A program made the position numbers and the translations under genes. Positions 47,452 to 59,628 of a stretch of DNA of 64,000 nucleotides are shown one piece after another. The stretch is from positions 434,001-498,000 of the forward strand of contig JAJSPD010000027.1 in NCBI GenBank assembly GCA_021307315.1, written 5' to 3'. The stretch comes from Bisporella sp. PMI_857 (lineage: Eukaryota > Ascomycota > Leotiomycetes > Helotiales > Helotiaceae). The notes below the pieces were generated by a model, which did no database searches, had not been told where the DNA came from, and saw only the letters and a program-made list of their open reading frames with translations. How positions within the stretch are numbered: the first letter of the stretch is position 1; every line of letters starts with the position of its first letter.

Positions 47452-50400
47452 CTGGACGCTTAAGTAAGGAAAATGGAGACTTGAGTAAGAATTTAAAAAT
47501 GCTAATTCAGCAGAAGTGAATGGTTCTTATGACTAGATGTCACTCAATATCAGTTCTTCACTCCCAACGAGGTTATATAAGAAAGCAAAGATGCATTTCT
47601 TGCATATAATCACGAAGGGCACCATCAGGCAGTATTTCAAGAATCTGGAATCCAGGTATTCAGCCCCGATACAAAGGAGCCAGACATTTAGTGCCACAGA
47701 CTAGATGTTTTCATAGCTCATGACAGATCGCTATCGTGACAAAGCGGCCAGGTGTGCTGAGCTGATCATGCTGAATGAAGATCGATGGAAAACGGAAATT
47801 TCTTTAATAGCATAGGCAAATCTGGCAACAATCAAAGCTTCTGAACTAAGAGAAAAAGGTCTCCTGCATACGCAAACAGGTTTTGAACTGGCTAATTCAG
47901 AAAACTTTCATGAGGAAGCATGAATCCTCGGAAGACGCGTGCAAGGATTCTAGGTGGATCTCAATCTAAAAGGAGTATATCTTATGCAAAAGGCAACACT
48001 TAACCGTTGCTGCCTATGCCACACTTTATATACCCCGTCATCGCAGACGCTTTGCCATAGACTACTAGATCTGAAGAACAAATCTTGCTTTATGAGATTA
48101 TAATTTCTCCCATCTGTTTGGAACTACCATTATGCTAAGTAACAAAGAAACCAATAGCATATAATACAGCATCAGGATATAAAGGAATACGAAAGGGTTG
48201 AATGGTGTGAGGAAGTTTCAAGCATGGTTGAAGAGTCATGATCATGTGACTCATAGCCAAGTCATACCACCAACTTTCAAAGACCAATAGAAGCTTTCGA
48301 ACCTGCTCATTTGGTATATTTATCACGGGAAGAGTCATTTGCTGATAAACCTTCACTAAGCAATCAAAGTAGAAGCCAAGGTGACTCGGGAGCAGTGGCA
48401 AGTCACGTGTATTGCCTCCCTTAGGCATCCTCACCTGCATCTGGTCGTCAGATCGAGGTGACATCCGGCTCACTCCACCGCTTCTTGGATCCTCATCATC
48501 CCACTCCCACTTGCAGCTTTCCAAGAACCGGCGCTTCCTTTCCACCTGCGTCTGCTGCAGAGGATGACAGACGTGGGACAGCTGCCAACGTGGCTGTCTC
48601 AGTCAGTAGTTCAGATGCTCAGTTCCGTATGGTGGCAGCCTGGTGGATGTGATACTCTATTTAGTGGGTATTGGACATAGTTTTAATTTGTGCTAGCACA
48701 CACGAGGATGAAGCCCAGAAGCCGTTTCTTCATATTAGAATGGGGGTAACTATTGGGAGGCGGGGTATTGATTTGAAATGCACATAGGCGGCAATTCTTG
48801 GCTTTGACTGAGCATAGGCATTGTGACTCTACCTTTGGAGGTGTTCAATGTACGGTATATTGAGCATGTTTTGTATCGATACAGCCCGAAGTCGTTTGAC
48901 AGCTGGTTGTACTATGTCCCGTCTGAGCAGATCCTGATGAACGACCCGAACTGCCTCATTTGAGGACAATTGCAGGATTTTTACTTTCTCGCCGAGTCGG
49001 CTTATAATCAGCAGCAAAAGCAATAGCAAAACCATTCCGCCGGAGACTACCAACCGGCGGTCGCATGCACTGCGATGCAGGCTTGGATTGGACTGCAAAG
49101 CGTGGGAAGGCACCTCTTAGTTGCAGGTGATGACATCGAAGCTACAATATGAGGACACTCCTATGGCCACAGCAGCCATTCTTCTGTATGTAACCTTGAC
49201 TCTTTACCACCTACAGCTGGTTAGTGGTTCCATCTCTTTTTGAAGAAACAACTTCGGAGGAAAGAAACGCCTGCCGACGTCAGGCCTGCAAATCATGTCT
49301 CGAAGAGGAACGTGAAGTGGTCAAGAGGGGGGTTTTTTAAACCGAGCACCATGATTATTCTGGCCTTTAAGGATGGGGAAGAGAGCGATAACATTGCTCT
49401 GTTTGTCGGTGATCCCGCCTGTTGGCTGGTGTTCATAGGTTCCGACTCCGTCTCGATCTCCAATGACGAAGGACGGAAAGGCGAAAGACGGATATGTCTT
49501 TCTACAAGAGTTCCGCAAGGGTTATATCGGGATTCATGAACGAGCCACGTTTGCCAGAATTTAAGTGGACGCCTATTGTCGCCATGCAGATAGATATGAT
49601 TTGAGTATTGTATATTACCTGACATATGATATTTTGCACACATAAGCTGTTGATTCGGCGAAGATGTGTGTCTTTGATGCTGCAAGTGATCTCGCTGTCG
49701 CGACCTCATCGTCGACACCCGTATCAATACGAAAAGTTCGGAATACCAGGCATGTAAGCGGGAGCGAGTTTGGAGCCTTTTGGCCGGTCTAACCCATCGC
49801 CTGTGCTAGAAGAATTCTGACACCAGGCTATTCCTTATTTGTGCCTACCAGAGACTAGGCCGTATTGACATTAGTCAGAGTGTCAGGGGCTTTAACATCT
49901 GACACTAATGATTCAGTTAAGTCTGGTCTCGCAGGATCTTCACACTCTGGACCCAAGTCCTGAACCCCTGACATCTAGATTTAGATATAAGAATCATCCT
50001 GCTATTGTATTCGAAGTTTGTATCCTCACGTCGCAAGTGGTAAACGCATTTAAGGAAAGGTTCGATATTCGTGGTACTCGAGTCAGTAAGGCGGCAGTGG
50101 CAGCCAAACCCTTTGAGCCGTGAAGCCTTGCACAACCAAGGAGGAGGAGAGTGGATGAAATTGTGGCTTTTCAACATCAACGCCTCAATCATGATTTCTT
50201 GGTGGGAAAGAAATGGATAACTTCGGGAGCCGGCATTAAGATCATTCTCCTTGATTCCGTTAAACCAACCTCGGTGGATCGTCGTCGGGCTGAGGAATAC
50301 GGAACTACACGTAGCTTCTTGTTGTGTATGAAGAGTTGCATTGCATATGGCGCCGTCCACACAGCTTTCAGTCAAGATTATCCCACGGCTCAAACATTAT

Positions 50401-51288
50401 CTTGCCTGCTACTGCTGCCGCGCTGGAGTCAGTCAAAAGAGGCTATTTCTGCAATCGTGCAGACATTTGACATGCATGAGTAGAGTAAAAAATATGATAA
50501 ACGGGGAAAGTCGTAGAAACATGATCCGCTAGGAGATGAAGAAATCTGCAACTGATGGCATGACCTCCTCTTTTGGAGCATCGAAATGGTTAGTGACGGA
50601 TAACCTCATGCTTTTCCCCACCGGTTAGAGGGATACAGAATCTGCAGGTCCGGTCGATGAGTGTGACACCAACAGTTTTTTTTCCCTCCCTTGTTTGCTA
50701 GCCGTGATCTGAGGGGTTCTGAGGATACTAATGCAATTCTGACCTTCCAGCCTTAGAGGTTATTGACCAACCCCATTTCAGTAGAACAACCATTTAAGCC
50801 ATGGAAAGTTAAGGTCGGAAAGTATCACAATAGCACATCGTACTTACTCCGGGTTCGATTGGCTCGTCGTCGTAATTTTTCCTGATTGGTGCATTGAAGA
50901 CCGTTGGAGGTGTACAGCAAGAATGACTTTTTGATTGTTGGCTGATAATCACGATGCATTCATGTGCTGGAGGTCCGTTCTACTGTACCTATGGAGTCTG
51001 ATAAAAGGGGCTGGATGTGTCGGCGAGCAGTCTAGAATGGCTGTTGAGGTCGCATGGTTCCCTGACGCATTTCATCTATGTACAATGTCCAGGTGTCCTT
51101 CACACGTTGACGGATACGAATGAACAAAATTGACAGCTTTGATCAACATGACCCCGATGACTCTGATGATGATGGTGGTGGTGGCAGACTAGAGTTAGTT
51201 AATAGCAGGCTGGAGTGAGAGGCAACGCTCCCCCGGTGAAATCATGACGACGACAGGTAGGAGAGGTCAGTACAGTAGAATGGATCAG

Positions 51289-51303
51289 CCCCCCCCCCCC
51301 CCC
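51289..51303. repeat. Poly-C run (15 bases)
   Basis: An unbroken run of C, close to a 10-base T run at about 51361-51370. Its length is likely to be unreliable. Confidence 0.9.
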
Positions 51304-51745
51304 ATGTTCACCAGTTAATTGGGGTGGTGTCTCTTGGATTTTTGATTGGGCTTTCGCCTCTTTTTTTTTTCTTTGGTTTTCTCTGTTGCTCATGAGTCCG
51401 AAAGTTGTGATCAGTCTATTTGCCACACCGCTGGTCTTTTCTCGTGTCTTGGTGGTGGAGGGTGTGTCTTTGAGTGGTGTGCGTATTGGATAATAGATAG
51501 TTGTGGTTGGTTAAGAGCAGGTGAGTGGATCAGGATTCAGGGTAGCTGGCCCACCGCCGAAATTACGAAGCAACTTGTGCCTCCACGATGTGTCTCTCGT
51601 CGGGACGACGGTAAATAATCAAGTCATCAGGGAGGGGGAATGGTGGTTCCTCACCGAACACCCCCAACCAAAGACCACACGATTGCAAAATAGTATACTT
51701 ACTCATCAAGTCCACAGCCGGATAATGGGCGATGATGACACTGAC

Positions 51746-51800
51746 GACGATGATGATAATGATAATAATAATAATAATAATAATAAAAATAATATTGATG
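51746..51800. repeat. (GAT)n/(AAT)n trinucleotide repeats
   Basis: GAT and GATAAT units pass into about nine AAT units and then AAAAT, read directly. Confidence 0.85.
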
Positions 51801-52156
51801 ATGGTTAGCGCTTGCAGTGGGTGGCATTAGTAAAGTAGAGTAACATGAAGGGGCGGACGATTTGATTGATAGTCGTTCCCTTCCCTTACAGTACCAGCAC
51901 TTTGACACCAGTTAGTTGACGTTAACTGTTACAAACACGTTCAGCTCAGAATAGCCAATCCCTTCCGCCCCCCTCAAATCTCAAACCCGCCCATCCTTCA
52001 CCAAAAACAATATCAGGAAGACTTATGGTCAGATCTGATGGAGGTGTAATTTCACCGAAATAGTTCTGCCTGTCGGTAACGCTAAGGAGGAGAGCCTATA
52101 GCGATGGAAACCCTGCCCCAGGCTCTACGATGTGCTGAACACTCAAATTGAATGTA

Positions 52157-52196
52157 TGTAGTGTAGTGTAGTGTAGTGTAGTGCTGTATGTATGTA
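52157..52196. repeat. (GTGTA)n pentanucleotide plus (TGTA)n repeats
   Basis: About four GTGTA units followed by TGTATGTATG; upstream of the cyclin gene. Confidence 0.85.
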
Positions 52197-52450
52197 TGCG
52201 AATAAATACTTACATAGTAAATGCAAGTCGTCTCGGGATACTATGGTTGAAAGACCTGCAGAAGCATTAAGAAATCTGGTTATTCCCACAGGCTTGCTAG
52301 TCTTTCTGGCGACTAGAATTTTTATTAAAATAAAATAATATAAAATAATAACAATAAAAATACTTGGGTTAAAAAAACTCTTCATCTTCAGCACGCGTAT
52401 GTGGCCACACCCACCTAGTCAAAAGTCTGGCGGAAGGAAGGGAAAGCAGG

Positions 52451-52469
52451 AAAAAAAAAAAAAAAAAAA
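52451..52469. repeat. Poly-A run (19 bases)
   Basis: A homopolymer run, read directly. Confidence 0.9.
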
Positions 52470-52849
52470 TATGGGGGGAGAATAGTCTGTTTTCATAGGT
52501 GTGCAAATAAAAATTAGTAGGTGGTGCGTTAAGGTTTTCTTATTTTCTTATTTCTTATTTTCCCTCGCGCGCCATTCTTTGCTGCTTCAACCAACCAGAC
52601 ATGAATATTCACCTGCCCTAAGATCCACCTGTCTCCCACACAACACGCTGTAACAGCGCCCCCCCCATTACTCGCTTCACTACAGTAACTTAACTGGACT
52701 GAACTGGATTGTACTGGGACTGACTTACTGCTAAAAGTACTGGTACTGTATCTACCTACCTACCTACCCTACTCTACCCTGTCCAAGTCCAAGCCTAAGC
52801 CCAAACCCAAGCCCCCCCCCCTCTCTCCCCCCTAAGCATCCGACTCAAC

Positions 52850-52905
52850 GGCAACCCCTTCAACCCCCTTCCACCCTTCCACCCTTCAACCCTTCAACCC
52901 CTACA
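52850..52905. repeat. CCCTTCAAC/CCCTTCCAC minisatellite
   Basis: Tandem 8-9 base units of the forms CCCTTCAA and CCCTTCCA. Preceded by a C-rich tract and CTAC repeats at 52752-52768. Confidence 0.75.
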
Positions 52906-53977
52906 GAACCGAACTGACTCCGGAATACCCATTACCCACTAAATCCTTCTCACCCTCGCTCCCCCGTCTTCTTCACTTTGTTATTCATTCCCTATCCTAT
53001 CCTCCACATTCACCTACCTACCTTCCTCTCACTACAACACTCCCTCATCCTCAATCGCGTTTCCGATTCACCTTTAACCCTTGCGGCTTCTTAACTGAAG
53101 ACGTGAGCTTGGATCTCCTCCCACCACCACCACCATCATCATCATCATCGTTGTTGTTGTAGCCGTCGAAAGTGAAATATCGACACCACACAAACAATCG
53201 ATTTTCCTGGCCTTTGGGAGTGTGAGACAGGACTTGGAATCCGAACAAGGGCATCTTTGGACTTCGGTCAACAAGTATCAGGTCAGTGTTACTTTCTTTA
53301 TCTTGATGCCATCCTTCAGGTGTGCTCTTCAATTCGAGTAAGCCCTTGGGACTGCGTTGTTGTGCCGTCATAACACTTGTCGGCTTCGCACAAGGAACAA
53401 CACAATCCACCACGCACTATAAGACCTTTGTCAAAGGATAATCTTTTGTTAGCGAAGGTGTCTTCAGGTTCTCTGTCGTACGATAATCGAAGGGAATGTC
53501 AGTCACAATATGAACTGAATTGTCCTCCAAACGCGTTTCGACCTCTGCATCCTTGTTAGGCTCGTTTAAGAAAAATAAATACTGACTTCTTCCAAGTCCA
53601 TCCGTCTAGGACCACATACACACAGAAAACCTCTCCGCCGCATGGTTCGAGCGTGAGGCGACTGTCTTGGTGTCAGAGCACAGGTTTCCTGTGTGAAAGC
53701 GATCTGGGTTCGCCCCTAAGGGATTTTTTTTTCCGCGGTCACACAAAAGCTCTTTTGCCCTTCAACATCCTCGATCTATGGCGGATACACGATAAATAAT
53801 TTTCAACAGCTTTGCTCCCTCGTCTACCTCTTCGCACTTCAGCATCACTCCCGCTATCACCAGTACTTGAGGTCTTTGCTTACTGAAGCCCAATAATACA
53901 AACAAGGAGCAGTCTCCGCTTCTTGCACCCGACGAGATTCATTTGGATCTTTGTCGGCTAACATAAGCTTGCCCATC

Positions 53978-55009
53978 ATGCTTGGTGGAGGTGGCGTTTG
54001 CGCAGTATTGGATTATGAGGTAGATCAAATGACCGACTATGTCGCTGAAATGGCACAACGAGTCGTCCTTCCTACACATACTCAGGTATCGCCTGCCTTC
54101 CGAAAGTTCGTCTCCGGTATCCTCACAGCCACAAGACTTCCCAGCACAACCATTCTAGTCGGCTTGAACTACCTCTCGCGACGAATGCATCTAATGGCCA
54201 ACGGCGGACCCGTCGGTTCGTTCAAGCCTACGGAAGGCTATGTTTGGCGGATGCTCACAATCGGTCTATTGCTTGGAAGCAAGTTTTTGGATGATAATAC
54301 GTTTCAGAATCGGTCATGGGCTGAAGTGACCAACATTCCGGTCGGGGAACTCAACAAGCTCGAGCAGGAATGGTTGGAAAGCATCAACTATCAACTGTAT
54401 GTTAATCTCGATACGAGTGATGACTTTAACGCGTGGATCGAGAACTGGCGCATCTGGCGTGAGAACAAGAACACCGAGCGAAAAGCCACCTTGGATCGTT
54501 TGGCACCACTTGCACCTCTCAACACCAATGTTCAACGGTCTCATTCCTACCAACAGCCATACAGCAGTTATACCAAGAGCGCGTCAAGAGATCATCAGAA
54601 CTCTAGCTACATGTACACACAGGGTCTTCAAAACTCAGCCTGGTCGGCGAATTCTTACGATTATCCAACTCCACAGCTTACACCTCCGTCCGCTGTCGAC
54701 TCAGGCTACAACACACCAGAGTACCCCAGTGCGACCGGAGGTGGTCCACGCTTCAATGATTGGTCTGTCTACCATGGATATTCGAGAGAATTCCAGCAGC
54801 CGCAACAGCAAGCATCATACCAGACTCGTATTGCTGCCTACAACACACCTCCATACTCTGGTCATTACAATCAGTACAACATCTGGCAAGTTGGCGGAAC
54901 AGATTGTCCATGTGATACGTGTCTGCCATACCAGAACTTGAAGCCCTTCCAGACTCCGCTTTTTGGATATACACGTATGCTTCATCCACCACGCCAAGTT
55001 GCAGTCTAA
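53978..55009 (+). CDS. Clg1/Pho80-type cyclin
   Basis: The frame runs to TAA at 55007-55009. The first ATG in frame is 53978; the frame is open upstream but without ATG, and GGCTAACATAAG at 53956-53967 could be the end of an intron, so a 5' exon may be missing. The cyclin box has LDYEVDQMTDYVAEMAQ, VSPAFRKFVSGILTATRL, YLSRRMHLMANG, WRMLTIGLLLGSKFLDD, NRSWAEVTNIPVGELNKLE and WLESINYQLYVNL, the Pho80/Pcl pattern closest to Clg1. Partners are Pho85-type kinases acting in nutrient, morphogenetic and stress control. The C-terminal half is Tyr/Ser/Gln-rich (YNTPEYPS, QQPQQQ) and probably disordered. Confidence 0.88.
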   Translation: MLGGGGVCAVLDYEVDQMTDYVAEMAQRVVLPTHTQVSPAFRKFVSGILTATRLPSTTILVGLNYLSRRMHLMANGGPVGSFKPTEGYVWRMLTIGLLLGSKFLDDNTFQNRSWAEVTNIPVGELNKLEQEWLESINYQLYVNLDTSDDFNAWIENWRIWRENKNTERKATLDRLAPLAPLNTNVQRSHSYQQPYSSYTKSASRDHQNSSYMYTQGLQNSAWSANSYDYPTPQLTPPSAVDSGYNTPEYPSATGGGPRFNDWSVYHGYSREFQQPQQQASYQTRIAAYNTPPYSGHYNQYNIWQVGGTDCPCDTCLPYQNLKPFQTPLFGYTRMLHPPRQVAV

Positions 55010-58000
55010 TAAATTGCGATTCGACTGCACGGCTATTCGCTCGTCAACACTCCTTCCATCACCCAATACCCAAGGATGATCCCAAGCATCCACAAAAGTT
55101 CATACATTTGTTTGCCTTTGGCTCTTTTCAGCGCGCATTACGTTTCAGGGTGGTTTGTGTCTTCCGGATTTACCAAAAGTCAAGATGATTACTTGATAAC
55201 TAATGCACACGGACACACACCCTTATTACGATCTCGAGCGCGTTGCGCCACGCATTGGTGGCTGCCTCGATCTTACGACCTTTTTCTATATTTGCGCATT
55301 ATATCATTCGGGACGGCGTTTACATCAGCGTACAAGATTTCATTTGTCTCCAAACAGGGTGGCATAGACTGGACGGACTTCTGGTCTGGTGTTTTCAAGG
55401 AGGGCTTTTTACGGTTTTCTTTTCTTTGCACATACGGATCTGCTGCGATAGACTCTCGATCTCTTTGGTCGATCAAAAACATATGGGCTGCCCGATCTTC
55501 TAGGTTCGCCACCCAGAAAAGTGTAATTAGGCGCTATTTTCCCATCGTTTTTCTTTTCTTTTCATTTCATGTACAGTGGATTGCCATTCGGGATTCGCTG
55601 CTCCTTATTTCGCCGGGAGTCAGCTTGCACAAAATTGGAGGGGGTTTGGGCTGGTTTTTGCGGGGGTTTATTTGCATTTCGTTGCCTGGGACCTCAGACC
55701 TGGCTTGGCTTCGTCTTTGTTTAGCTCTGGAGAACCGTTAAAGAGATTGACGGAGGGTTATTTGCATATTGCACGAAAGACTTGGGGAGGAGAAATTCTG
55801 CAACCTGGCTACTTTCATGAATCAATGGGATCTGGGTTTCGGTAGCTTCAGCTGCCTCCAGCTTAGGTCACCTTATGCTGCTGGTTTGCTGAATAGAGGG
55901 CATACGAAGTTATGATGGAATTTTTTTTTTCGAGAGTTGGACTACGAGGTCTATTGCTCTACTTTTCTTCGTGCGAACAAATCTCTGGATTCGAGGTTGC
56001 CGAAGACGGCTATTAGAATAATTGAAGACTCTGTTGCCTCCGAGCAGTTCCGATACGAAATGATCATCTGGTGATACTGGCTTGGTATCCTCAGGTTGCT
56101 GTGACGAAAGATCCAGATTCTAGGAATTGCGAACCCTCTCTATTCTGACAACGTCATGACCAAAGATATGGTATATGCCAAGCCACTAACTTCATAGCCA
56201 ATAACCTGATTGAGAGCATGTGATCTCTTTACTACCACGTGATTTGACGGTTTTTTACCCAACAATATCTATGGTGAGCTGTTGAGTTTGCGCGATTGAG
56301 CTGTTGATTCATGTCACTGCGGCAAAGTAAGCCTCCAGTTGAAGCACCACACTAACCAACCTCGATCCTGCATAGTGAGTGTAACCCACTCTGACTTGAT
56401 TATCGTCTGCGTTCTAGAGCCCCAAGTCAGAGCCCCAAGTCCGAAAGGTCTCAATATCCTCGACCAGAATAATTGCCCAAGGACTGCCCTGAAGAGCACA
56501 CGTCACTAGCATCCTACGCGAAGCCAAACCAGATTTGAGTAGATTGGCACACACATATAGACTCCACCACTTCAATCAAGCTCTTAAGGTCCATTTAAAG
56601 TGCCAGTCTTTGTAGTCCAAAGACGACCTTTACAGGTTTAGTTCTGGGCCTGATTGTTAGCACAATTCTATATTTCACAATCCCTAGATGAATCTAGATA
56701 TATGTCAAGTGCTTTCGTCCGCGTTTACTTGCATGGGTCATTCCAATATTCTGTTTTGCTTCCATAGTTATAGTTGCCAGGGGACGGAGAGTCAGTAGAT
56801 TCGGGTTCGGAAACAATGCGACCCCAGTTGGAGCTCCGATCAAGCTCACAGGGAGCTTTGAGCTTAAGATCTCGGAGAAGTTAATTGGGCTAGCTGGCTC
56901 AACTTTCTCTTGCGTTTGTATTCCCGGAGAGAAAGAATGATTTGATGGATCACTACGTTGATATATCCATATATGGTATATTTAATGGCAAAAAACTGTG
57001 CAAGAATTAGTAACTGCATAGTAACGCTCAAATATGTAATCCAGCCTAGTCAAATCTGCTAGGTCTACCCAAAAGTCGAAACTAATAACCAGATTGGCTT
57101 CTCATTCCATACTATTTCACCAACCAATCAACATCCCTTTGCCCACACAATGCTCTCTTTTTGCGCCATATCGCAGTGTTCATATTTAAGGGATTTTCGG
57201 ATAAGAAGTCAGAACCAGAGGTTGTTTAGCCGAGGCGTAGAATGTAGTTGGGATGATAATTTCTTACAAATGTCCCACGTTTGACTTTGATTATTGGAGT
57301 CCCTTTTATCTGTTATGTCTGTATCAATGGCATGAATTATTTGAAACTTTGGTATGTAGAGCTGTGCTCCTTTTGGCTTCCTCTCCTCCGCTTTTTTTTA
57401 CGGCGACAAGGAGAAAATTCGGGAGGGCAACGTCCTTATAGATGCATTTTGCGTGAGTCACGGGTTAAAGATGTCTAACAATGGCTAGTGGAACGATATT
57501 GAGCTAAGCAAGGCCGGCACACCTTTAGCCTGAATCGACGATCTTATTAGCTTTGATATTGTCGAGAATTTTGGGCTGGTGCTCGCTTGCATGCTTGCTG
57601 TGTATATTTTACAAACCAGGAGCGTGGAAAGTTGCATAATACATGCATTTCTATGCATTATTTACTCTCGCCTACTCCTCTCATTTTAAGCACACCTTGT
57701 AGTGTTATCTGGCTGGGTTACTCGATGCTGAGCTCAATGAGACTTTGCCAGTCTCCGGCCAAATAGACTACGGACCCATAAATCTTCACCATGTGTATCT
57801 AGCATCAAACAAAATCAGCAGACCTGGTGAGTGAATAGTCGGAATTCGTTCGCGCCCTAATAGTCAAGGGTTAGGATTTGCGTTTCTTATATCTATGCAA
57901 GTATGCAGACTGGCGTGGATCAACCTGAGGTGGTACAAGTATGGATGGGGAGCCGCAGCTGGGCTCTCGAGTTTCGTTGTTCCTTATACATCGTGCTTGC

Positions 58001-58366
58001 TAATCCGAAACCCTAGGTTGGACATTCAGTGCTCCACTTCTCTTTTCTTGGTTGTGACAAGTGGATAAATTGCGGGAAGTGTCAGAGATGAATACTCAAC
58101 TGCCTGACCTCATTTCACGGTAGCCATAACAATGGATAAAATAGTGATTGAGAGATAGATGCTCCACACCTACGCTCAACCGTGGTATGCGAGCGTGCAG
58201 CTGACTGGATAGTGTGACAGGTGATAGGAGATGGTTGGGAGTTCATTCCAGTTCGCATCCCTTCATTGCCACAACACAATTTCTCATTCAACTTCCCACC
58301 GACCCTCCTGCATTTCTCTAATCACCTTCGCTGCCGTCTCGTCTGATTATCGCCTTCGGAGCTGAG
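55010..58366. other. Gene-free region with a long open frame at its left end
   Basis: Contains the 3' UTR of the cyclin and an open frame at 55076-55741 of unknown value (see findings). The rest is AT-rich and unstructured, with the direct repeat AGAGCCCCAAGTC at 56416-56443. Confidence 0.4.
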
Positions 58367-58633
58367 ATGCCTTTTTGGACGTCGGTCAGCAAAAGGTTTG
58401 TGCTTCCTTTGCTATTCGTCGCCTTTTACGTTCATAAAGGCAATCTGTGTTACCACATTCTTGCCGCTCTATTTTGTTTGCCTCACTCTGTTGCAGTACT
58501 GCCTAAACCTCCTCCATCTAACAACCAGCCTCTTGAGGCTCAAGTGGTGTGCTCTGATAGGGAGTTTTTGAAGTATTGGGCAGCAACAGTTTCAGCCAGT
58601 CAGGTGCGGCAAATTGCCTTGTTTTGGGGATGA
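58367..58633 (+). CDS. Possible small hydrophobic protein (88 aa), weak
   Basis: The frame starts at ATG 58367 with a hydrophobic N-terminus (RFVLPLLFVAFYVHKG and HILAALFCLPHSVAVL) that could be a membrane or signal segment. No homology is recognised and the rest looks random. It lies just upstream of the small two-exon gene at 58913 and may be its 5' exon through a GTGCGG donor near 58603. I include it only as a candidate. Confidence 0.25.
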   Translation: MPFWTSVSKRFVLPLLFVAFYVHKGNLCYHILAALFCLPHSVAVLPKPPPSNNQPLEAQVVCSDREFLKYWAATVSASQVRQIALFWG

Positions 58634-58912
58634 TAGTATAACTGTTGGAAGGCAAAGTGTTTGGCCGTTACCCACTTATGTATACCACACTTTGGCTCTT
58701 GAACCATACTTTCTCGAGATACATCCTTTCCATGCACGCGTAAGACAGCAGTACTTGTCATATCTCGATTTTGACAGCCCATCATGTGCTGGTTGATCAA
58801 TATTGTCACCAAGAGCAGCTCACAATGCACTGAGCATACCTGGAAAGAGTCTACATATTCATTTTGCGCGGTAGGAGAACGCACGAACACTCCATGTAGT
58901 CGTGCAAAACCA

Positions 58913-59243
58913 ATGGATAGTGAAATTCATGCCGCGACGAGCCAGCTTGAGTATTGCCACGTCTGCAACGCAATTAAAGAAGCCGGGGACGAATATCAAC
59001 GTGTTGTTGCAAATGCTGAGCAGAATTACAATGCAGCAGTTGAGGCATCTTATGATATTATCAGACCGGTGAGCTTGTTGGATCCTTGAAGTCTTGTAGA
59101 TCTGACAAATGATGGTATAGATACCAGCGCCAACCCCCGAGAGCAATTCCCATGACGAAGATCGACATCATCGTCGCCATCGCGAACATCACGGCTATGA
59201 TGAGCATCGAGAAAGTAGCCGTACAAGAAAAAGAAGGCACTGA
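58913..59243 (+). CDS. Small protein with His/Arg-rich tail, two exons (92 aa)
   Basis: Exons 58913-59068 and 59121-59243. The intron (GTGAGC donor, GTATAG acceptor) joins in phase 0. Exon 1 reads MDSEIHAATSQLEYCHVCNA followed by a helical IKEAGDEYQRVVANAEQ. Exon 2 is PAPTPESNSHDEDRHHRR followed by further His/Arg/Ser residues. The HVC pair and the basic tail are not enough to name a family. A longer frame from upstream lacks support, so the ATG at 58913 is used. Confidence 0.45.
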
Positions 59244-59628
59244 CTCCGGTACTGCTGATGATGCTGGTTATGGGGTGGATGTCTTTTTAGCCATTACATC
59301 GAATGTATTATTGCAGAGGTGGTGATCTATTGCACACGGTTATGCTTGAATGTGGAAAGCCTACTTAAGCTAATGGTTTTGGTTATTTGTACGTTTGTGG
59401 CACACTGTGTACCAGATTTGAAAATCCGGGTGGATCTTATTTGTCCCAGATTACTACAGCTGCGTATTCAAACCCAAAAAAAAACCCCAAAAAAAACTCG
59501 GCGTAATAATATATTTCAAAGGTCTCTCGTGAGGTCCTTGAAATCACCAAAAACAAAGTGATTGAGTATCAAAACAAAATAATGATAATAGAATGCACAC
59601 AGCTGTATGCTCCAAACTCCAGTTCGCC

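Larger units (their letters stand above)
44600..53977. other. Gene-poor region, microsatellite-rich
   Basis: About 9.4 kb without a convincing gene. Open frames (for example 48545-48135 and 49113-48829 minus) are short and lack recognisable domains, though the second has a Leu-rich hydrophobic run. The right ~4 kb serves as promoter/leader of the Clg1-type cyclin and is dense in homopolymers and short repeats. No transposase or reverse-transcriptase fragment was recognised. Confidence 0.5.

Noticed and set aside
48135..49113. Minus-strand frames of 136 and 94 codons in the gene-poor region
   Set aside because: No family match. The Leu run in the second could be a membrane segment, but start, splice and composition are unconvincing.
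49870..49990. Inverted repeats (CATTAGTCAG / CTGACACTAATG type) as a possible transposon end
   Set aside because: Pairing is short and imperfect, with no target-site duplication or transposase nearby.
53051..53413. 120-codon minus-strand frame with an Asp and Gly run
   Set aside because: The acidic/Gly run is the translation of trinucleotide repeats (CAT/CAC) in the cyclin's upstream region.
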